DNA from: Akkermansiaceae bacterium
GTDB lineage: Bacteria > Verrucomicrobiota > Verrucomicrobiia > Verrucomicrobiales > Akkermansiaceae
DNA: 6,116 nt
Assembly: GCA_011524615.1 (NCBI GenBank)
Contig: WTJZ01000314.1
Span: 1-6,116, forward strand
Reading direction: 5' to 3'
Positions 1 to 6,113 of this stretch are shown here, piece after piece. The number at the start of each line of letters is the position of its first letter. The first letter of the stretch is position 1. Made by a program: the position numbers and the translations under genes. A model generated the notes under the pieces. That model did no database searches, was not told the DNA's origin, and worked only from the letters and a program-made list of their open reading frames with translations.

Positions 1-716
1 ATCGATACACTCGCCGCCTGAGTTAACTCACCAACAGGAGTATACTGCAGAAGATTAAACTTGCCGCTTTGCACATCAGACTCTTGGTCATCTATGGCAT
101 CTCGCCAATAAATGAGATTCCCTAGTGCCTGCCCAAACTTCGCTAACTCTACCTGCGCATTCCCTGTAATCACTCCTAGGTGGTGAAAGATCGACCCATA
201 TGCCATCGCAGTAGGCGCAGCGGCTTCGATCACGTTTGGCTGACCACTCTCGATCTCATCTTGGCGCTCGAGAGCGTCCATCACCCTCTGTGTAGGGAAG
301 CCGGTACTATTCAGCACCGCGACTGCACGATCACGCGCTCTACCTATAGAAGAGCCAAGCAACCTAGCCGCCAACTGACGACCACCCGTCTCATCACTCT
401 GGTCGTCTTGTAACTTTGCCGCGAGAGCACAGACGGTCACGGCGGCCGTATATTCTGACACAGCACTATCCTGCATGAGTGGCTTCGGTTGAGAAAAGGG
501 ATTACAGCATGTGCGATGAGTAACATTGGGAGACTCCTCCTGTATGCCATGCCCGACGAGTGAGAGCACTGTCGAATCCCGATTGATTAAAAACCGAGAG
601 AGCGCCCCATAGTACGCACTCATATTACAAGACACCCCACAGAACAGCCCTTGGTAGCTCGATACAGCACATGAGGACGCGCAAGAGCGGCAGACGCTAG
701 CAGTAAATCCAAACAT
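1..716 (-). CDS. DUF5685-like protein of unknown function (partial, 3' end beyond the window)
   Basis: The frame is open from an ATG at 716 down to position 1, giving 238 complete codons without a stop; the C-terminus lies outside the window. The start is supported by an AAAGGA Shine-Dalgarno 8 bases upstream and by the typical MFGF opening. From memory of the family, the layout fits DUF5685-like proteins: N-terminal MFG, a Y-x-G-x-F-C-G segment (residues 21-27), a CCNPF segment (70-74), and a C-terminal G-x-x-I-Y-W-x-D-A-I-D-D segment (199-210) followed by GKFN (218-221). It is soluble-looking and probably mostly helical. Cysteines cluster at 9, 12, 16, 26 and 30, with a pair at 70-71. Two Asp-rich motifs, DDQSD (104-108) and DAIDDQESD (206-214), recall the metal-binding motifs of class I prenyl/terpenoid synthases; that link is inference. 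It follows oppC by 4 bases and is probably the last visible gene of the opp operon. Function is unknown; the family call is likely, not certain. Confidence 0.8.
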   Translation of the reverse strand, partial: MFGFTASVCRSCASSCAVSSYQGLFCGVSCNMSAYYGALSRFLINRDSTVLSLVGHGIQEESPNVTHRTCCNPFSQPKPLMQDSAVSEYTAAVTVCALAAKLQDDQSDETGGRQLAARLLGSSIGRARDRAVAVLNSTGFPTQRVMDALERQDEIESGQPNVIEAAAPTAMAYGSIFHHLGVITGNAQVELAKFGQALGNLIYWRDAIDDQESDVQSGKFNLLQYTPVGELTQAASVS

Positions 717-720
717 CGTA

Positions 721-1647
721 TTAGTCCTTTGCAGACTTAGGATCGAGGGCATCACGGAGCCCATCCCCGAGGAAGTTAAACCCAAAGAGAGTCAACGAAA
801 AGAGTAAGGCTGGGAAGAACAGCAGCGCAGGCTGAGTCTCGATCAAGTTCGCCCCATCCTTAATCAGCATCCCCCATGACGCATTAGGAGGCTCGATCCC
901 CATCCCGATAAAGGATAAGGTCGCCTCATAGAGGATAAAGCTGGGGATCGTCAGGGTCGCATAGATGATCACGGTGCCCATCAAGTTCGGGACGATGTGT
1001 CGAAAGAGAATGACCCAATACCCGAGGCCTAGCGAACGGGCAGCCTCTACGTACTCCATCTTGGCCAAATTCGCTGCCTGTGTACACACGATACGCCCCA
1101 TCGTCAGCCACCCAAAGGCCGCTATCGCGAAGATCAGCGGAATGATATTACTGAAGCGCAGTACGAGATCACTATTCCACCCCCATTGATCGACCAAAAA
1201 GCCCCCCATAACCTCGATCCATCCCGAGATCATCTCACGCATCAAGATCACGATCACCAAGAAGGGAAGCGCGAGGAGGCCATCGACCACCCTCATCATA
1301 ACACTCTGTACGCGTCCCCCCACATAGCCTGCCACACTACCGTAGATCACACCGACCACCACCGTCAGAGTCGTCGCCAATAAGGCCACCAGAAGCGAGA
1401 TCTGCCCCCCATCAAGCATCCGAGCCAGCAGGTCGCGTCCTAACTGGTCCGTTCCTAAGAGGTGCCCATCGACACCAACTGGGAGATACTTCATACTGAT
1501 ATCAGCATCGTTAGGGTCATGGGGCAGAACCCAGCGTAGGAGAAAGCAGGAGAATAGAATAAATCCCACGAGAAAGAGACTCCCCGTCGCGAGCTTATTT
1601 TTCTGAAGACGGATCCAGGCGTCTGACCATAGTGAACGAGATTTCAT
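721..1647 (-). CDS. oppC: Oligopeptide ABC transporter permease, OppC type
   Basis: Inner-membrane permease subunit that would pair with the OppB-type protein to form the channel of a peptide importer. The 308 residues follow the DppC/OppC pattern: a short cytoplasmic N-terminus and first membrane helix (about 20-40), the conserved LLGTDQLGRD segment (63-72) after the first periplasmic stretch, and further helices near 83-107, 117-137, 168-186, 224-245 and 274-296. The cytoplasmic EAA loop that docks on the ATPase is clear at EYVEAARSLG (198-207), with RHIVPN at 216-221. The C-terminus carries the typical GDGLRDALDPK (294-304). Compared with my recollection of E. coli OppC there is an extra stretch of roughly 25-30 residues around 137-168, including GGFLVDQWGWNSD (148-160), in the loop between two helices. 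It starts 12 bases after the oppB stop; those bases are pyrimidine-rich with no Shine-Dalgarno, so translation is probably coupled to oppB. DppC or another peptide/nickel-family permease is the alternative; the substrate cannot be read from this subunit. Confidence 0.93.
   Translation of the reverse strand: MKSRSLWSDAWIRLQKNKLATGSLFLVGFILFSCFLLRWVLPHDPNDADISMKYLPVGVDGHLLGTDQLGRDLLARMLDGGQISLLVALLATTLTVVVGVIYGSVAGYVGGRVQSVMMRVVDGLLALPFLVIVILMREMISGWIEVMGGFLVDQWGWNSDLVLRFSNIIPLIFAIAAFGWLTMGRIVCTQAANLAKMEYVEAARSLGLGYWVILFRHIVPNLMGTVIIYATLTIPSFILYEATLSFIGMGIEPPNASWGMLIKDGANLIETQPALLFFPALLFSLTLFGFNFLGDGLRDALDPKSAKD
725..730 (-). promoter_or_regulatory. Ribosome binding site for the DUF5685-like gene
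   Basis: On the minus strand AAAGGA ends 8 bases before the ATG at 716 and lies inside the last codons of oppC. It is the clearest Shine-Dalgarno match in the window and decides the start of the partial gene, which otherwise lacks outside support. Confidence 0.55.
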
Positions 1648-1659
1648 AAGAGAGAAGTG

Positions 1660-2577
1660 TTAGGCACGCAGGCGTGGGTTCAAGAACATCAGGATGATAT
1701 CTACTGCTAAGTTAGCTAGGCCCATCAGAATTCCGTAAAAGAGCACGAGACCTACGATTAAGAAGAGATCCTTAGCCGTGACGGCATCGACGAAGTGTTG
1801 CCCCATCCCTGGTACGCCAAAGATCGTCTCCACAACAAAGGAGCCCGTCATCACCGCTGCAAAGGCTGGGCCGAGAAAGGTCACGGTCGGAGTGATCGCT
1901 GGGCGGAGAGCATGCTTTAACAGAATATCTAGCGTCTTCACTCCTTTGGCCCGCGCCGTTCGGATATAATCTTGGTTCAGCACCTCCAGCATTCCCCCCC
2001 TCATGAGGCGTGCCACGTATGCCGCCACGCCAAAGCCTAGTGTCAATGCAGGTAAGAGAACGTCCTGAGCCTGCATCCAACCCGCAATGTTCAGCATCGG
2101 CATCGGTTTAGCGACATAGAGTTGGAGTAATGGGCCCACGACAAAGGATGGTAAGCAGATCCCCATCATAGCGACGACCATCGAGAGGTAATCTGGCCAC
2201 TTATTCCGGTACAGTGCCGCTACTATCCCTAGAGGCATACCGATCCCACAGCCCATCAGCATCGCGACGATTCCGAGCTGAAATGAGACAGGAAAGCTCT
2301 GCCCAAGGATGGAACTCACTGGAACCCCCTTAAAGTTCATCGAGGCTCCCATGTCACCATGGAGGAGTAAGTTCTTCCAATACAGTCCGAGCTGCACTAA
2401 TACGGGCTTATCGAGCCCAAAGGAGGCCTCCATCCTCTGGATTACGACATCATCCATCGCGCGCTCCCCAGTGAAGGGGTTACCAGGGAGAGCATGGACG
2501 ATGAGGAAGCACACCGACACGAGCGTAAAGACGACGATCAAGGTCTGTAGAATTCGAGAGAGAATCGCTTTGTACAT
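1660..2577 (-). CDS. oppB: Oligopeptide ABC transporter permease, OppB type
   Basis: Inner-membrane permease, first of the two channel subunits of a peptide importer. At 305 residues it matches the usual OppB length of about 306. The N-terminal helix (about 9-30) ends in the family hallmark HALPGNPF (28-35), followed by a periplasmic region with FGLDKPVLVQ (53-62) and a YWKNLL-x-GDMG segment (66-77). Further helices lie near 98-121, 129-152, 174-190, 230-250 and 271-296. The EAA loop that contacts the ATPase is at DYIRTARAKG (203-212) with KHALRP (221-226). ETIFGVPGMGQ (250-260) is a strongly conserved permease motif. The C-terminal DPR common in the family reads NPR here (300-302). The gene begins 4 bases after the oppA stop without a visible Shine-Dalgarno, which suggests translational coupling. 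Function as a peptide permease is secure at family level; di- versus oligopeptide specificity is inferred from the neighbouring binding protein. Confidence 0.94.
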   Translation of the reverse strand: MYKAILSRILQTLIVVFTLVSVCFLIVHALPGNPFTGERAMDDVVIQRMEASFGLDKPVLVQLGLYWKNLLLHGDMGASMNFKGVPVSSILGQSFPVSFQLGIVAMLMGCGIGMPLGIVAALYRNKWPDYLSMVVAMMGICLPSFVVGPLLQLYVAKPMPMLNIAGWMQAQDVLLPALTLGFGVAAYVARLMRGGMLEVLNQDYIRTARAKGVKTLDILLKHALRPAITPTVTFLGPAFAAVMTGSFVVETIFGVPGMGQHFVDAVTAKDLFLIVGLVLFYGILMGLANLAVDIILMFLNPRLRA

Positions 2578-2581
2578 AACA

Positions 2582-4183
2582 TTATTTGAGTTCTACGAAC
2601 TTGTATGGGTGAGTATTCAGCAGTAGTGGATGCCAGTTCTGAACTGAGGGAGAGAGGAAGTAGTTAGTATTATAATGATAGACTGGGATCGCAGGCGTCT
2701 GCTCCATCACATAGCTCTCAGCGACTAAGAGCTTCTGATAACGCTGCGCTGGGTCTTCGATGAGTTCCGCTTCGGCCAAGAGTGCTTCATAGCGGGCATC
2801 ACCCCAGCCCGTATTATTATTCCCGTTCGACTCCTTCCAGAGGTCTAAGAAGGTCGTAGGGTCGAGATAATCTCCGATCCACGCTCCATCCATGAGATCA
2901 AAGTCGAGCTCGTTACGCATCTTCAGGTAGGACTTCCACTCCCTCTGAATGATCCGGACGCGGAGTCCGAGATGCTCACGCCAGAGCCCCTGCATCGCCT
3001 CTGCCATGCGACGGTTCACGTCCGAGTCTGTCGTGAGGAACTCTAGCTCAGGCAACTCGCCCTCATACCCCGCCTCTGCTAAGAGCTCGCGGGCTCGCTG
3101 CGGGTCGAAGCTGGTCTTACCCTCTGGTTGATACGCCCCAAATGGTGGCGTCACAGAGCCTGCGGCTTGTTGCCCCCCTTGGAGAATATTATCGATCAGG
3201 GATTGACGATCGATACAGAGAGACAACGCTTGGCGCACCTTGACGTTAGAAGTGAAAGGACGCTGACAGTTTGCTCGCACAAACCGCGTCCCGATGTAGA
3301 GCTCCTGCTGTATCAACTCCGGATGATCGGAGAGCGCTAGTGGAATGAAGTCTGGTGGCAATCCATAAGTCACATGGAGCTGACCATTGAGGAACATCCG
3401 GGTCTCTGTGTTCACATTTTTGATCGGGTAATAACGGATACCATTGAGCTTCACCGCCTCACGATCCCAATAAGTCGCACTCTTCTCTACCTCGATGAGG
3501 TGATTCTGACGCCACTTCTTCAACTGAAACGGACCGTTCGAGACGAGATTCCCCTCATGCGTCCATGCCGTATATGGCTCCGTCTGAGTCCCATACTCGA
3601 GCACCTTATGCTTAGGCACAGGCAACCAAGTGAAGTGTTTCGTCAGAGACGGAAGATAAGGCACAGGCGCCTTAAGAGTCACAAGTAGAGTCGCATCATC
3701 GAGCGCCTGCACTCCTACATCGCCAAAGTCCTTACACTTTCCCTTATGGAACTCCTCAGCATTCTTTATCGCATAGAGCATGTCCGCATAGCCCGAGGGG
3801 AAGTCTGGATGCAGCATGCGCTCGTAGGCAAAGGTAAAGTCATGTGCCGTCACAGGGGTGCCATCTGACCACCGTCCATCAGGCTGTAGCGAAAAGGTCC
3901 ACTGTGTGAAGTCCTCATTAGCAGTCCAACTCTGCGCCGCTCCTGGGAGACTCTGACTATCATCGCTAGGGTGCTCGATACAGAGCCCCTCGAATAACGA
4001 GCGCAGCAAGTTCGACTCGATCACTCCACTCACGAGATGCGGGTCGAGCGCTTTTGGCTCATTCCCATTCCCCAAGAGAAGCACCCCTTCTCGAGTCGCC
4101 TTTTCGGCAGCAGTCTCTTGGTTAAAGCACCCTAGCATCCCGACGGAACTCACGAGGACGATTAAATACTGCCAATACTTCAT
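2582..4183 (-). CDS. oppA: Oligopeptide-binding lipoprotein, OppA type (SBP family 5)
   Basis: Substrate-binding protein that would capture peptides outside the inner membrane and deliver them to the OppB/OppC pair. At 533 residues it has the usual length. The N-terminus is a short lipoprotein signal: MKYW, a hydrophobic core (7-17), and a lipobox-like MLGC with Cys19 as the probable lipidated residue; Met at -3 is tolerated but not ideal. The SBP_bac_5 signature spans about 82-122, including WTFSLQPDGRWSDGTPVTA (95-113) and YERML. The start of the mature domain (GNGNEPKALDPH, 38-49) is typical of OppA-like proteins. AWIGDYLDPTTFLDLW (434-449) aligns with the E. coli OppA segment containing Asp419, which binds the peptide amino terminus; the counterpart here is Asp438. 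That supports oligopeptide rather than dipeptide or nickel binding. It is the first gene of the minus-strand operon, with the oppB start 4 bases beyond its stop, and is transcribed divergently from hemB. The ATG at 4183 is preferred because it opens directly into the signal peptide; no strong Shine-Dalgarno precedes it. Confidence 0.94.
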   Translation of the reverse strand: MKYWQYLIVLVSSVGMLGCFNQETAAEKATREGVLLLGNGNEPKALDPHLVSGVIESNLLRSLFEGLCIEHPSDDSQSLPGAAQSWTANEDFTQWTFSLQPDGRWSDGTPVTAHDFTFAYERMLHPDFPSGYADMLYAIKNAEEFHKGKCKDFGDVGVQALDDATLLVTLKAPVPYLPSLTKHFTWLPVPKHKVLEYGTQTEPYTAWTHEGNLVSNGPFQLKKWRQNHLIEVEKSATYWDREAVKLNGIRYYPIKNVNTETRMFLNGQLHVTYGLPPDFIPLALSDHPELIQQELYIGTRFVRANCQRPFTSNVKVRQALSLCIDRQSLIDNILQGGQQAAGSVTPPFGAYQPEGKTSFDPQRARELLAEAGYEGELPELEFLTTDSDVNRRMAEAMQGLWREHLGLRVRIIQREWKSYLKMRNELDFDLMDGAWIGDYLDPTTFLDLWKESNGNNNTGWGDARYEALLAEAELIEDPAQRYQKLLVAESYVMEQTPAIPVYHYNTNYFLSPSVQNWHPLLLNTHPYKFVELK

Positions 4184-4197
4184 AACTCATGCTCTAC

Positions 4198-4226
4198 ATA
4201 AGACCACATCTGAGATAAAGTGTAAA
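4198..4226 (-). promoter_or_regulatory. oppA: Candidate sigma70-type promoter for the opp operon
   Basis: On the minus strand, TTTACA (4221-4226, 5 of 6 to TTGACA) is followed after exactly 17 bases by TCTTAT (4198-4203, 4 of 6 to TATAAT). Transcription would begin near 4191, leaving only about 8 bases before the oppA ATG, which is unusually short. A second candidate further upstream, TTGCCA (4248-4253) with 17 bases to TACTTT (4225-4230), has a weaker -10 but would give a more normal leader of about 35 bases. Both are pattern matches only; the promoter consensus of this host is unknown. Confidence 0.3.
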
Positions 4227-4288
4227 AGTATCGGATCTCCATAAAGTTGGCAAAAAGGTTGCTGATCTCGCCAGTAGGACTTATCTCA
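4211..4288. repeat. 8-base inverted repeat in the oppA-hemB divergent region
   Basis: TGAGATAA at 4211-4218 and TTATCTCA at 4281-4288 are exact reverse complements with 62 bases between them. Each copy lies a short distance upstream of one of the two divergent start codons: 5 bases before hemB and 27 bases before oppA. It could be a pair of operator half-sites, a shared leader or promoter element, or chance. Confidence 0.45.
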
Positions 4289-4293
4289 TACAC

Positions 4294-5292
4294 ATGCAAC
4301 AATCGATCCGCCCAAGACGTAACCGTAGGAATCCAGCTATCCGCTCCATGATTAAGGAGACCTCCCTCTCTCCTGCTGACTTCATCTACCCTCTCTTCCT
4401 CCATGCTGGCGAGGCGAATGAAGACATCGCCTCGATGCCGGGATGTAAGCGCTGGTCTCTCCCTGGGCTCGTCCAAGAAGCGAGAGAAGCCCACGACCTC
4501 GGCATCCCCGCGGTGGTCCTCTTCCCCGCCATCGATGAGTCGCTCAAGACCCAAGGCGCAGAGGAATGTTATAATCCTGTCGGCCTCATTCCCGAAGCCA
4601 TCCGCCTACTGAAGCATGAGATCCCCACTCTCCAAGTCGTCACCGACGTCGCTCTCGACCCCTACAACTCTGAGGGGCATGACGGTCTCGTCGTAGAGAA
4701 CGCTCAGGGAGAACTCGAGATCCTCAATGATGAGACGATCGAGGTCCTCTGCAAGCAAGCCGTCTGCCAAGCCGATGCGGGCGCAGACATCGTCGCACCT
4801 AGTGATATGATGGACGGACGAGTCGGCGCCCTCCGTGAGGCACTCGACAATGCAGGCCACGAAAAGGTCGCCATCATGAGCTACACCGCCAAGTATGCCT
4901 CCGCCTACTACGGCCCATTCCGTGGCGCTCTCGACTCCGCCCCTAAGGCAGGAGATAAGAAGACCTATCAAATGGAACCTGCGAACTCACGCGAGGCCCT
5001 CCGTGAACTCGCCCTCGATGAGGCCGAAGGTGCAGACTATGTCATGGTGAAGCCTGCCGGAGCGTACCTCGACATCATCTCACTCCTACGCGATCACACT
5101 GCTCTCCCTGTAGCGGCATACCAAGTCAGTGGCGAATACCTCATGATCAAGGCTGGCGCTAAGGACGGCTGGATCAATGAGAAGGCTGTTGTGATTGAGA
5201 GCCTTCTCGGTATCAAGCGTGCAGGAGCCGACATCATCCTCTCCTACTTCGCCAAGGATGTCGCCACGTGGTACCACGATCGCTCTCTGTAG
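4294..5292 (+). CDS. hemB: Porphobilinogen synthase (delta-aminolevulinic acid dehydratase), aspartate-rich metal type
   Basis: Cytoplasmic enzyme that condenses two 5-aminolevulinate molecules to porphobilinogen, the first common pyrrole of heme and other tetrapyrroles. The 332 residues cover the whole family without gaps. Visible landmarks are the N-terminal RPRRNRRNPAIRSM arm (6-19), FIYPLFL (30-36), the metal-site loop DVALDPYNSEGHDG (118-131), the first catalytic lysine Lys200 in MSYTAKYASAYYGPFR (195-210), the Schiff-base lysine Lys253 in VMVKPAGAYLDI (250-261), and YQVSGEY (276-282). The E. coli zinc ligands Cys120, Cys122 and Cys130 are Ala120, Asp122 and Asp130 here, so this belongs to the class exemplified by Pseudomonas aeruginosa, which does not use active-site zinc and relies on Mg or other cations. 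The reading frame uses many C-ending codons (CTC, GCC, ATC). The ATG at 4294 gives the expected arm length, though only a weak AGGA lies 14 bases upstream. The DUF1853 gene follows after 29 bases, so the two are probably co-transcribed. Confidence 0.97.
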   Translation: MQQSIRPRRNRRNPAIRSMIKETSLSPADFIYPLFLHAGEANEDIASMPGCKRWSLPGLVQEAREAHDLGIPAVVLFPAIDESLKTQGAEECYNPVGLIPEAIRLLKHEIPTLQVVTDVALDPYNSEGHDGLVVENAQGELEILNDETIEVLCKQAVCQADAGADIVAPSDMMDGRVGALREALDNAGHEKVAIMSYTAKYASAYYGPFRGALDSAPKAGDKKTYQMEPANSREALRELALDEAEGADYVMVKPAGAYLDIISLLRDHTALPVAAYQVSGEYLMIKAGAKDGWINEKAVVIESLLGIKRAGADIILSYFAKDVATWYHDRSL

Positions 5293-5321
5293 CGCTACCA
5301 TGCGGGCCAGCATCAGACATC

Positions 5322-6113
5322 ATGACCTCTCCCATTCAGCTCTCTCAGCAGATCCTGTCGGCCATACTACAGGGGCCACTTTTCTTGAGTGAGCTACCAG
5401 AGGCTCAGGTGTTTGATCGTTCAGACCTAGCCTCGCCCTCATCAGCAACTATTCTGAATACGGGGCAAAAGCTAGGCCACCTGTACGAGGAGGCGCTCGC
5501 CTCCTTACTCACCGCATGCCCTCGCTATGACCTGCTCGAGAAGGGGCTCCAACTCCAACGTGACAAGCATCAAACGGTCGGCGAACTCGACTTTCTCTTC
5601 CGAGACCTACAGACGGGACGCCTCACTCACCTAGAGCTCGCCGTGAAGTTCTACCTCGCTCTCGAGACCGAGGAGGGACTCTTGCTCCCTGGACCAAACT
5701 CCCGAGATAACTACTTCAACAAGCTCGACCGCCTACGGAGTCATCAACTCACCTTAGTGGAGCGCTTTCGCGACCTCCTCCCATCCCCCTACCGAGAGGA
5801 GGAGATCGACACGCAGCACTTAGTCATCGGCTGTCTCTTTGACCATCTCGATTCCCCCACCCTCGCAGAACCAGAGTTCATCCATCCCGAGGTCAGACGA
5901 GGGAAATGGCTCCACCAGCACGAGTTCCGAGATCGCTATTCTGAGCCTGCCTATATCATTCCTAAGCCCCTCTGGCCTTGCTCGATCGAGAGCTCTGAAT
6001 GCCTCGATCCGCTCGACCTCAGCATCCCCCTCACTCGTTGCACGATGGCACACCTCGATTCGTTTCCACACCCATTCTTCATCGCTCCTGATGAGTATCC
6101 CGTACAGAGCTAG
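5322..6113 (+). CDS. DUF1853 family protein, putative PD-(D/E)XK nuclease-like fold
   Basis: Soluble 263-residue protein of unknown function. It matches DUF1853 as I remember the family: LGHLYEEAL (51-59) in an early helix, PRYDLL (67-72), LQLQ (76-79), GELDFLFRD (87-95), HLELAVKFYLAL (103-114), GPNSRDN (124-130), KLDRLRSHQL (134-143), and a C-terminal IIPKPLW (212-218). The order of a helix with Glu, then Asp90 in GELDFL, then Glu105 and Lys109 in LELAVK resembles the catalytic core of PD-(D/E)XK phosphodiesterases. The family is, to my recollection, linked to that superfamily, but the Glu-Lys spacing is wider than the classic E-x-K. Nuclease activity is inference. I chose the ATG at 5322 because the only earlier in-frame ATG (5268) overlaps the hemB coding end and would add 18 residues that merely read hemB in another frame. 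No clear Shine-Dalgarno precedes 5322. It stops at TAG 6111-6113 and lies 29 bases after hemB, probably in the same transcript. Confidence 0.85.
   Translation: MTSPIQLSQQILSAILQGPLFLSELPEAQVFDRSDLASPSSATILNTGQKLGHLYEEALASLLTACPRYDLLEKGLQLQRDKHQTVGELDFLFRDLQTGRLTHLELAVKFYLALETEEGLLLPGPNSRDNYFNKLDRLRSHQLTLVERFRDLLPSPYREEEIDTQHLVIGCLFDHLDSPTLAEPEFIHPEVRRGKWLHQHEFRDRYSEPAYIIPKPLWPCSIESSECLDPLDLSIPLTRCTMAHLDSFPHPFFIAPDEYPVQS

Larger units (their letters stand above)
4184..4293. promoter_or_regulatory. Divergent intergenic region between oppA and hemB
   Basis: This 110-base AT-richer stretch is the only sizeable non-coding DNA in the window and must hold the promoters for both transcription units unless these lie inside genes. 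The octamer TTATCTCA occurs once for each divergent gene in the same orientation relative to it: at 4281-4288 before hemB, and as its complement TGAGATAA at 4211-4218 before oppA. Together they form a perfect 8-base inverted repeat with 62 bases between the arms. No riboswitch-like structure was recognised by eye. Confidence 0.6.

Noticed and set aside
180..413. A 77-codon plus-strand reading frame
   Set aside because: It lies antisense to the DUF5685-like gene, whose frame is longer, has an SD site and shows family motifs. The plus-strand product is Arg/Thr-rich and looks like shadow coding.
4247..4252. TTGGCA as a -35 element for hemB
   Set aside because: No acceptable -10 hexamer lies 16-18 bases downstream; the sequence around 4269-4276 does not resemble TATAAT.
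4180..4554. A 124-codon minus-strand frame overlapping the oppA start and hemB
   Set aside because: It is antisense to conserved hemB codons, its product matches no recognisable family, and it would occupy the whole divergent promoter region.
4606..4971. A 121-codon minus-strand frame inside hemB
   Set aside because: It is antisense to the most conserved part of hemB and is explained by the codon bias of that gene.
5289..5298. GTAGCGCTAC, a perfect 10-base palindrome over the hemB stop codon
   Set aside because: It has no loop and no following T-run, so it cannot be an intrinsic terminator. A palindrome this short is expected by chance in 6 kb.
5268..5321. An upstream in-frame ATG that would extend the DUF1853 protein by 18 residues
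   Set aside because: It overlaps the end of hemB by 25 bases, no SD site supports it, and the added residues show no family similarity. The ATG at 5322 is preferred.
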